Source: Thalassia testudinum (lineage: Eukaryota > Streptophyta > Magnoliopsida > Alismatales > Hydrocharitaceae). From it: a stretch of 64,000 nt of DNA. Both the position numbers and the translations under genes were made by a program. Below, in pieces: positions 55,416-64,000 of this stretch. The notes beneath the pieces are model-generated. The model did not search any database. It was not told where the DNA came from and saw only the letters and a program-made list of their open reading frames with translations. Location: positions 154,306,501 through 154,370,500 of the forward strand of contig JAZHRO010000063.1 in the NCBI GenBank assembly GCA_037157565.1. The letters run 5' to 3'. Each line of letters starts with the position of its first letter. Position 1 is the first letter of the stretch.

Positions 55416-56520
55416 CTAACTCAGTAAAATTAAAAGATTCAGTCGGAATTTTAGGTGTATGATCAAAATAGGCTTTAAATGTTGGCCATTGACTTGAAAG
55501 GTCGAATTAGCTTTTGGATCAAAAAGATCAACAGCATCGTATGGATATGTTTTATGGACAATAAAGGGGCCGGTCCATTTAGATTTTAATTTGCCAGGAA
55601 AAAGACGTAATCTCGCATCGAAAAGCCAAACGAGTTGATTAATGTCAAGGTGTTTCCGAACAATATATTTATCATGAAATTTCTTTGTTCGATCTTTATA
55701 AATCCTCTCATTTTCATAGGAAAAATTACGTAATTCTTCCAATTCAGTTAATTGTAATTTTCTATGGTTACCGACGTCAGATAAATCCATATTGAGTTAT
55801 TTTATTGCCCAAAATGCCCTATGTTCTAATTCTACCGGGAGATGGCATGCCTTCCCAAAAATTAGATGGAAGGGAGACATGCTAAGCGGGGTTTTAAAAA
55901 CAGTACGGTAGGCCCATAAAGCGTCGTCCAATTGGTGGACCAATCTTTCCGATTGGGCCAACCGTCTTTTGTAAAATATTTTTAATTTCCCGGTTAGAAA
56001 CTTCAGCCTGGCCATTTGTTTGGGGGAGATAAGGTGTGGAAATTTTACGATTAGCCCCATATTTAGAAAGAAGGTGACGGAATTGTGAGTGGGTGAAATG
56101 TGAGCCTCCATCACTGATAATGGCTTTTGGTTTGCCGAATCTTGAGAAAATATTTTTCTTAAGAAATTCGGCAACCACACGGTGATCACTAGTGCGGGTG
56201 GGAATTGCTTCTATCCATTTTGAAACATAGTCGACTGCGACTAATATAAACAGATACCCACCAGAGTTAATGAATGGTCCGATGAAGTCGATGCCCCAAA
56301 GATCAAAAATTTCAACCTCTAAAATAGGATTAAGGGGCATCATATCCTTCCGAGTCATGTTACCGATGCTCTGGCAATGCACACAAGACCGAACAAAGTC
56401 ATGAGCATCTTTGTGAAAGCTGGGCCAATAAAATCCTGCATTAAGGATTTTAGCTGCAGTTTTCTTGCCTGAAAAATGTCTGCCACAAGCCATTGAGTGA
56501 CAATGTGTCAAGATATCATG
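55416..56520 (-). pseudogene. int: E5 integrase with frameshift
   Basis: 56511-55894 is open for 205 codons. It has the zinc-binding pattern (HCHSMACGRH, then CVHC) and the catalytic core: [20 protein letters not shown] and TNGQAEVSN, giving D, D and E. Near 55950 a one-base change shifts the frame; the other frame (56189-55797) carries [20 protein letters not shown] and [15 protein letters not shown] up to a stop at 55797. The tail 55790-55416 is open for 124 codons with LTELEELRNFSYENERIYKD. Cutting and joining of cDNA ends would be its role. Confidence 0.92.
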
Positions 56521-56759
56521 GATTTCAGAATCGGGGACACATCGTCGAATGACCTGATCGGCACAAATGAGGAAAAGGTCGGGCTCCTCCCAAAAATAAT
56601 ATTTAATATCACCAAAGAACTTATCCCATTTTGTTTTTGGCCAATCAGCAGGGATTTATTCTATTGCTAAGTAGTTTACGATGGGCGCAAACCAAGGGAG
56701 GGTTGTAGCAGCTAAAATCCTTTCATCGGGGAACTACATTGTGCAATCCCGCCTTATCC

Positions 56760-58423
56760 TTGATTTCCAAGTCAAATTCCTGGAGCAGCAGAATCCAACA
56801 GATAAGGCAAGGTTTCGCATCTTTCTTTGTTAGTAAATATTTAATTGCTGAGTGGTCGGTATAAACAGTGACATGTGACCCCAACAGATAAGATCTAAAT
56901 TTTTCTAAGGCAAATACAATGGCAAGAAGTTCCTTTTCAATAACCGTGTAATTTCATTGTGCATCATCAAGGGTTTTGCTAGCATAATAGATCACAACGG
57001 GCTTCTTGCCAATTCTTTGCCATAGAACGGCCCCTACAGCAAAATCTGAGGCATCTATCATTAATTCAAAGGGACTATTCCAATCAGGTCCCTGCAATAT
57101 TGGTGCCTCAGTAACCTCTTTCTTCAACCTCAGAAAACTCTCCAGGCACTTATCATTAAAATCAAATGGCTGGTCTTTAGTGAGAAGTTGACTTAAGGGC
57201 TTGGAGATTTGGGAAAAATTTTGTATGAATCTACGGTAGAAACCCACATGACCCAAAAAGGATCTGATCTATTTGACAGTAGTGGGTGGTGGGAGCTTAG
57301 ATATAGCATCTATTTTTGCTTTATCTACCGCGATTCCTTGTTTTGAAATAGCATGACCCAAGATAATACCTTCTTGGACCATGAAATGACTTTTTCCCCA
57401 GCTGAGGACCAGATTAACTTCTATGCACTTTTGGAGAGTTTTTTCAAGGTTTTTGAGACAATGGTCAAAAGAATCTCCAAAAATAGAGAAGTCATCCATA
57501 AAGACTTCTAAACATTCGCCTACCAGGTCTGAAAAAATTGTAAGCATGCAACTTTGAAAAGTCGCAGGTGCATTGCAAAGACCAAAAGGCATTCTTCGGA
57601 AAGCAAAGGTTCCGAAGGGGCAGGTGAAAGTTGCTTTGTCCTGGTCCTCAGGATGAACCGCTACCTGATTATAGCTGAAATAACCATCTAGAAAATAGTA
57701 AAAATCCCGTCCGGCTAACCGCTCCAAGATTTGATCAATAAAAGGGAGTGGGAAAAGGTCCTTCTTGGTGGCGGTGTTTAATTTTCGGTAATCGATACAC
57801 ACGTGCCAAGAAAAAGTGGTTCGAGTGGCTACATTTTCCCCATTATCATTAGTGACAACTGTTAGTCCAGCCTTTTTGGGGACAACTTGTGTTGGACTAA
57901 CCCAGGAGCTATGAGAAATGGGGTAAATGATATCAGCATCCAGCCACTTAATAATCTCCTATTTTACCACCTCCTGCATAATAGGATTCAAGCGCCTTTG
58001 TGGTTGGCGGGAGGGGTGAGAATCGTCCTCTAAATATATACAATGCGTACAATAGGACGGATGAATACCCTTATGATCAGAAAGGGTCCAGCTAATAGCT
58101 TTCCGATATTTACTCAAAACCTGGAGAAGTTTGTGCTCTTGCGCCTCGGTAAGTCCAGAATTTATAATCAGGGGCAGGGCCTGATTAAGACCCAGGAAGA
58201 CGTATTTAAGGGAGTCAGGCAAAGGTTTTAATTCCAATTGTGGGCCCGACTCCGAAAGAGTTTCTTCTTTGTGGGTTAGAGGTGAGGTGAGAGTGAAAGG
58301 GTCAGCTGGAATGTTAGCTGGACGTGTGGTTGGGTTGGAAGGGTGAGAAAAAGTGGATTGTTCAGGAACCGTATTGACAGCAAAACAGGAACATAAATGG
58401 GAAATCTGCAAAGTTTCCTCCAC
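56760..58423 (-). pseudogene. pol: E5 reverse transcriptase and RNase H with stops
   Basis: 58423-57959 holds the linker (LTEAQEHKLLQVLSKYRKAI) and the RT start to a TAG at 57959. Next are CIDYRKLNTATKKDLFPLPF, FLDGYFSYNQVAV, FTCPFGTFAFRRMPFGLCNA and the catalytic FMDDFSIFG (about 57500-57474). A stop at 57269 precedes SFLGHVGFYRRFIQNFSQ. RNase H has MIDASDFAVGAVLWQRIG (57066-57013), a TGA at 56954 where E1 has an Arg codon, then [18 protein letters not shown] and [12 protein letters not shown] to about 56820. Confidence 0.93.
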
Positions 58424-58479
58424 AATGTTTTCTATTTCTGAATATGAATCATCAAAGAAATCTAAATCATGGAATCACC

Positions 58480-58920
58480 TAGAAGCTTGAAAAATGTTTA
58501 GGGTTACAGATTCACTGCCACACATGATATTCATCTTTCCAGAATCACAATCAATATTGGCGTGGGCGGTGGCTAAGAATGGTCTTCCAAGAGTAATGGG
58601 GCAAACTTAAGTGCTTCAGGTACCTCTATGTCTAGGACTAAAAAGTCTACTGCGAATAGACAATTTTTGACCCAGACAAGAACATCCTCAACAATTCCCC
58701 TTGGTTTAATCGTAGATCGGTCGGCTAATTGGAGAGTAACCTCAACAGGCTTCAATTCACCGATCTTAAATTCCTCAAAAACAACTGTGGGGATAAGATT
58801 AATTGAGGCACCAAGATCCAACAAAGCGCGATCAAATGAGGTATCATTAATGATAACTTGGATTAGGGGGGTGCCAGGATCTTTTCTCTTAAGAGGTAGT
58901 TAGCTCTGCACAACTGAGCT
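58480..58920 (-). pseudogene. E5 aspartic protease region
   Basis: DLGASINLIPTVVFEEF from 58818 is the Athila-form active site. TLQLADRSTIKPRGIVEDVL and AVDFLVLDIEVPEAL follow to a stop at 58573. In the next frame come LGRPFLATAHANIDCDSG and related text to about 58510. The domain is nearly complete apart from the frame change. Confidence 0.85.
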
Positions 58921-59369
58921 GACTGTCTCTGGAAGAATTACCTTTCCTAAATTCCTGGGCTGCCTTTTCGGAGTACATAAATCTTTAAGAATTTTGCATA
59001 GGCAAGAATATATTTAATGGCATCTAGGAGAGGGATATTAATTTCTACTTGCCCAAATAAATCCATTAATTCCTTTTCAGTGGGCTCAGATTTCGTCTTT
59101 TTCTTTTTTGAAGAGTGGAGAGCTTGTGGAAATGGGGCAGGGTTTCCCTATTTTGCTTGAATTGGTTCCTGAACAATAGGAGGGGAAGAGTTAATCTATG
59201 TGTCATTAGAGTGGGTTTCTTTAACAGGTAGGGTATTGTGAGTGGTTTTCCCATTCCTCAAGGTAGCTGCATTTGCAGTCTGGTTGTTTCTAGGATGAGG
59301 ACGGGGGGCCTAGCTGTTATTGAAACCCGGTGGATGTTGAGGTGTTGGTTGAATGGGTTGACTGCGATA

Positions 59370-61046
59370 TCAACCTTGGAATTGATTCCTTTGATTATTT
59401 GGGTTGGGCATGGGTTGGGAAGGTAAATTCCCAATAGGTCGATGATCAGGAGTAACCTTAACTTGGTGTTGCAAGTTGGTAATCATGCGGGTTACTTCTG
59501 TCATTTGAGTCTGCATTCCTTGTAGAGTTTTCATGACCTGATTATTAATATCATCCTGGGATGGTCCAAGTTGATACATAGGTTGCCCATAATTCCCAAA
59601 ATAGTTTTGTTTGGGAAAAGGAATCGGATTCGGGTTTTCCTAGGAGTGATTCAGGTTAGTCCTCCAGTTTTGATTAGAAGTGTTGGAGGGGTTTCTAAAT
59701 TGCTCCTGGAGAGCATAAATATTTTCTGAGGTGGGATAAAAAATATTTTGATCAAAATTCCCGATCAAATCTTGCAGAAAATCAGCCAGAAATTGCTGGC
59801 CAGCATATATGGCATCAATATTGTGTAGATTTTCTCTTTGGAGAATGTGTGGTGGGTTAGTGTGTGGAGAGTGGACGTGTGGAGCTTGTTTGTTTATGAG
59901 CGTTTCTTCCATTTTCTTTTGGTGAATTTGCATCTGGTCCAGTCATTGAGCTAACATATATAGATCATCTTGCGTGACTGGAACAAAGGTGGATTTGGAG
60001 TCAATTTCATGGACTCCGTGTCTGGGGTTTTGTGATCTGCCAAAAGTGTCCATTGAAGTCATGTTAAATGAGTTTTGACTCATTTCTTCAAAGAGAAGAT
60101 AGGCACTTTCGAAATCTTTGTTAAGAAAATTTCCCCCACATGAGGCATCCACAAATCGTTTCAATTGATCTTCTAATCCATGATAGAAGATCTGCACTAA
60201 CTTCCATTGTGGAATTTCATGGTGGGGACAACTTCTTAGAAGTTCCTAAAATCATTCCCAGGCTTCGTGGAGGGGTTCACCAATTTTTTGTTGAAAGGTC
60301 GTTATGGATCTTCTTAATGCATTCGTTCGACCGATCGGAAAATTTTTTTTAGGAAAAACACTTTTTAATTGGGCCTAGGTGGTAATAGGGCACCCAACCG
60401 TTCTAAACCAATGAGATACTTTGTCTTTAAGAGAGAGAGGAAAAAGTCTCATTAACCACACGTCTTCCTGCACATTGCGGGAATGAGTGGTTTGAGCGAG
60501 GACAGTTAATTCCTCGAGATGACAAAAAGGGTCCTCTCTTGGAAGACCATGAAAATGCTTGATAAGGTTTAGAATGGCTGGTTTGATCTCGAAATCCCCT
60601 TGTGGTATGACCACTCCTAGTCTTTCCTCATAATTGGAAGGATCATAGAAATCCTTAAGAGGAAAGACAGGCTGTTGGTGGGGTGGTGGATTTTGTCCTT
60701 GATTAGCTAGGTTTGTGACAGTCCTAACTAGATCTTCTTGATTTTGTTGTAGTCGAGCCAAATGGTCGACCATTAATGCAAAGGGATTTGTATTTTGGGT
60801 TATAATTGGAGGGCCACCTGGCCCTGCTGGTCTTTCTGGTTGCTCCAAGTTAGGGAGGTGAGGGAGGGTGAAGTCAGCTTGTGGGTCGGTTGACAGGTTA
60901 GAAGTGGAAGCAGAATTTTTTTGATGGCTTCCTGGGTTCTTCATTTTTTTAGAAGAGGAGGGGGAAGAAAACAATGATTTTCTGCTTCGGGGGGCGAAAT
61001 CAGATGGTCCCTCGAGGTGTGCTTTTTGGGACCGTCGCCCGTGCAT
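59370..61046 (-). pseudogene. gag: E5 gag, N-terminus open, rest broken
   Basis: 61046-60375 is open for 223 codons: a basic, Ser/Pro-rich N-terminus, MVDHLARLQQNQEDLVRTV, then gag core wording DFYDPSNYEERLGVVIPQGD, LIKHFHGLPREDPF and RLFPLSLKDKVSHWFRTVG. A stop follows. The core resumes at 60197 (MQIFYHGLEDQLKRFVDASC, LFEEMSQNSFNMTSM), and the Gln/Asn-rich tail is at 59933-59640 and 59579-59370. The gag-pol linker shows near 59285-59265 (AATLR-like). Confidence 0.88.
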
Positions 61047-62625
61047 GCACTACTTGGGAAGAATTGGAGGGGAGGAGAAGAGAAAGAGATGAGAGAAGGT
61101 GTGAAATTCAAACAAACAAAACTAGACCTAACTTAAATGGGACTCCCTAATAATAACCTAAGACTTGGTTTATGTAGGAAATAAGTAGTCAATAGTGAAT
61201 ACCCGTTCTATCAAAAAATCTAGCCAAGTTGCTTAAGGGGAGGTTTGGGCCCAAAAGTTTCCCAGGGAAAACCCCAGGTGCTTGTACAAACCCGCGCCTA
61301 GTCGTTTGACATGGCCCCTCAGCCTGAACACCAGATATAGATGACAAAATTGGTACTAACTAAAGAAAACTTAAGGCCTAAATAGCAAGCCTATGTTGAT
61401 GAAGCCTTATGGGTCAAGTTGCTACAAGTTTTAATTAGGTCTAGGATACTACAGTGCACACGGAATGTGGGGGGCATTAATTGGGTTGTTGCTCTGTTAT
61501 TTCAATTTTTTTTTGGTGTGTGTGCAGGAATTGGAGAGTGCCTCCAATGAAAATCAAGTTGTCACACAATTTTTTTTTTTGAATTTATGTCTTTTAGGAT
61601 TCAATTTAATTGAATGTGTTTTATGGTTTCTCTAGTTAGACTTTCAAACAAGTTTGAAAATCCACAATCAAAGGAAAAACAAGATGTATAGGTGATTGTA
61701 TATTTCCTTTAGATTGAGTCTCTAAAAAGAAAGAAGGAAACCCTAAGCCAATTGTCCCTAAGACAGAAGTTTAACTACCAATGAGTTATTTTTAGGCTTT
61801 CTGAATAGATAGTGGTCCATAAAATGCAACCAACACCACCACCTTGAGTGAAATCAAACAAGGATTCTAGAAAAGATTTTTGTAAGATTTTAGGAATTTG
61901 TTTGATAATTGTTTTAAATTTTTAATTGTACTGGTGTCAAAGTCTAGAAATGATACCCGTGGGTATTGTGGACTTTTCAGTATTATCACTGACCTCAGAA
62001 AATTCTTGTGATTTAGTTTGACGTGTAAAATTTCACAAAGATTCTAGCAAATTAAATTTCATAAAAATTGGATGAGTATAAAAATTCTAAAAATTTGTGG
62101 ATAGTAGCAAAATAGGAAGATTGGAGGGTATGACCCCTATGCAGTCCACGAATTTTTAAAAATTAAATACAAATCTAATTGATCTGAAATTTGGTATAGA
62201 TGCTCCTAGCTTAATTGGGAATCACTGTATGAAAGTGTATGATTTTAGGAAGCCTGTGGTATTAGGAATCGATTTTTCAAGTTCAGACAGAAATCTGGAC
62301 CTGAAAAATAGCACACCAATACTTACAATGGAGTGGTGTTAAAGAAGCATTCAAGCAAACAATGGATTTTAAAATGCACCACTCCACTTAGTTAAGTTGT
62401 TTATGATCCTGAAATCCCAGTTTAGTGCATTTTGGTAGTTTTTTAGGTTAAGTGTGACAAGTGATGGGGAACCAACCAGAAATCCACGCGAAGAAAAGGA
62501 ACTTTAGGCTTTCGCTTCCAAATTTCCACCTTCCCACTGTAATTCCTGCACACACGAAAGAAAGAAAGAGAAGTGGATGAGATCCACTTCAAGCAAGATA
62601 AAATTAACTAATGCAAAGCCATGCC
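61047..62625 (-). other. E5 untranslated leader
   Basis: On the minus strand a C/T-rich run CTTTCTTTCTTTCGTGTG ends in TGCAG at 62546, 78 nt after the primer site. A conserved block near 61285-61338 has GAGGGGCCATGTCAAACGAC. The rest shows no gene. Short frames at 61060-62500 are not supported. Confidence 0.5.
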
Positions 62626-62643
62626 TCCCCGGCAACAGCACCA
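62626..62643 (-). other. E5 primer binding site (tRNA-Asp type)
   Basis: On the minus strand TGGTGCTGTTGCCGGGGA, two changes from the expected complement, 5 nt inside the LTR edge at 62649. Confidence 0.88.
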
Positions 62644-62648
62644 AAAAG

Positions 62649-64000
62649 TGATAACAAAATACACGTGATTTGTAAAAGTGGGTTTTTAACGTCGTTGTAA
62701 CACGTGAATTGGCATACGCTTTTAAATTTATATCCTAGATAGGGGAAGTATCTAGGGTCATCCAAGGAGGCCAAATGTTTGCAAAATTAATCCTCTTGCT
62801 TACAAATAGATCTCAACTTTCTTTTTGGTATTTTAAATATGTAACTTTTTTTTTTGTTTTGAAAAGACGAGGGCAAAATACGAATTGTAGCGGAAAGTAC
62901 TAACACTTATAATTGCTTAACTAAAACTTAAAAGATAGATATATCTTCTTCCTAAGCTCATGCTAGGCAAGTGGCGGCCTAGAGTAATTAGGAAGAAGTG
63001 GTGAAACAAGTGCTAGAACCAAAACAACAATTGCAATAGAAAGTAAAAGAAGGCAAATTGATTAACTAGAATTTGTGTTCTTTTTCCAAGACAAGTAGAG
63101 GAATGCTTCTACTAAAATAAAAAAAATCTAAAAGCAAGAAAATAAACACAAATCCTCTTGCAAAAATGGTGAAGAAGGGAGTCTTCTTACTCCAAGCCTA
63201 GTTGCCCCTTGGCTTGAAAAGAGGGCCTCCTTCTCCTTCCTTGAGAGCTCCTCCAAGGTGGAAGCTACCACCTTCAATGCTCTCCTCCAAGGGGTGGGCG
63301 TGCGCCACCTTCAAAAGCTCCTCCAAGGTGGCGTGGACCACCTTCAAGATCTCCTCCAAAGGTCTTCCTTTCCTAGCTTCTCCTTTGGCTGGCGTGACTC
63401 AAGAGAGAAGGGAAGAGGTGAAGGCACCAAGGGGATAGAATATCCCCTTAATCTTCTTCTTCTTCTTCTCTCTTGGACGTGGGCTTCTAGGTGGAATATG
63501 AGAGTGAATTTGCTAGCCAAGGATGGGTTGAATGGTGGTGGGTAGTGGTCTTTTTATAGGGTAGGGTGAGGGGTTAAGGTGCCTCTTGAAATGGAGGGCT
63601 AAGATGGTTTGATGGAGGTGGTTAGATGATCCTTGGGTTAAGGATGGTCGGCACCACCTAACGGGTGCTAGGGGGGTAGTTAGGGTTGGTCAAGAGGCAC
63701 CTAAAAGTGGCGCCAACCATGGAAAGGTTCCATGGGTTGGCACCAACTTTAAGACTTCTAGAAGGTGGGGTTATGTGGAGGGTGGAGATGGGTTTAAGGG
63801 GAGATGTGTGGTGGAGATGTAGGGGATTTTTGGAGGGAAAAGTAGCACCATCAAGGGGGTATTTAGGGTGGTTTTGGTGCCACTTTTAGGTGTCTTTTGA
63901 AGGTGGTGAGTAGTCGAGGTTGGCGCCAAGTAGTTGGAGCTTAGGTGGAGCTAGTAGGTGGAGTTGTTAGGTAGGGTTTTTGGGTGGTACAGGACAAGGA
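62649..64000 (-). repeat. E5 5' LTR, incomplete at the window end
   Basis: Matches 51799 to about 53100. It differs by a tandem expansion of CTCCTCCAAGGTGG-type units at about 63250-63360. The minus-strand TATA context is at 63551-63558. Confidence 0.92.

Larger units (their letters stand above)
47310..64000 (-). mobile_element. E6: LTR element with only 3' noncoding interior, split by E5 and running past the window end
   Basis: Left LTR at about 47310-49043, interior 49044 to about 50333, right LTR from about 50334, interrupted at 51798 by E5. The interior lacks primer site, leader and any coding wording. It keeps the polypurine tract, the two structured modules, the TGATAAGT stem-loop and a relic of the internal polypurine tract. 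The remainder of the right LTR would lie beyond 64000. Confidence 0.75.
51799..64000 (-). mobile_element. E5: Athila-type Ty3/gypsy retrotransposon, interrupted ORFs, right LTR incomplete in the window
   Basis: Left LTR 51799-53967 and right LTR from 62649. The interior encodes, on the minus strand, gag, protease, RT, RNase H and integrase, all recognisable and with catalytic motifs present. Several stops and at least one frameshift remain. It is inserted in the right LTR of E6; the left target copy is GCTAT (51794-51798), and the right copy lies outside the window. Confidence 0.93.

Overview
This is a plant nuclear window made almost entirely of nested LTR retrotransposons. I found no host protein-coding gene, rRNA or functional tRNA gene. 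The evidence for a flowering plant is the dominance of Athila-type Ty3/gypsy elements with a tRNA-Asp-type primer binding site (TGGYGCCGTTGCCGGGGA form), one Ty1/copia element with the usual initiator-Met primer site (TGGTATCAGAG), and TATAAAAGG promoters in long LTRs. The species cannot be told from this sequence. Elements are called E1-E8 (gypsy) and C1 (copia) below.

Layout. 1-550 is the end of an LTR of the E5 family. 551-805 and 19177-20426 are the two halves of an older unassigned sequence split by E1 (811-19171, + strand, TSD CCAAG). E1 is a complete but decayed Athila element with gag, protease, RT/RNase H and integrase. E2 (11473-18518, - strand, TSD AGGAG) sits inside the 3' LTR of E1. 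It is young, has nearly identical LTRs and lacks gag-pol, and carries one open 580-codon frame of unknown function. 20427-24015 holds truncated minus-strand LTR sequence (E7, and the left part of E8). E3 (24021-38263, + strand, TSD ATGTC) interrupts E8; it keeps gag and protease but has lost RT and integrase. C1 (24590-30020, + strand, imperfect TSD GCACC/GCGCC) lies inside the 5' LTR of E3 and is a gag-only copia element. E8 resumes at 38269-39973. E4 (39979-47146, + strand, TSD AAGGT) is a second gag-pol-less element, with a decayed frame related to that of E2 at its C-terminus. E6 (about 47310 to beyond the window, - strand) has two LTRs around only 1.3 kb of 3' noncoding sequence. Its right LTR is split by E5 (51799 to beyond 64000, - strand), an Athila element with recognisable but interrupted gag, protease, RT, RNase H and integrase.

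The main observation is at family level. E1 to E4 and E6, and partly E5, have very different coding content but share one set of noncoding signals at near-constant spacing: the tRNA-Asp primer site, a pyrimidine-tract/YAG acceptor-like site 78-87 nt downstream, a leader block around GTCAAACGACCGCG, a post-coding block, an internal polypurine tract about 1.2 kb before the normal one, a TGATAAGT stem-loop, and two copies of a CTGGCAA...TTGTCCAG structured module flanking a purine tract. LTRs also share a TTTAGYGAC...GTCRCTAAA inverted repeat before the TATA box, and two LTR families carry a tRNA-like A-box/B-box module. The simplest reading is that elements without gag-pol are moved in trans by E1/E5-like partners through these cis signals, with the unknown frame of E2/E4 as an extra component. 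That reading is inference; the shared sequence is directly visible.
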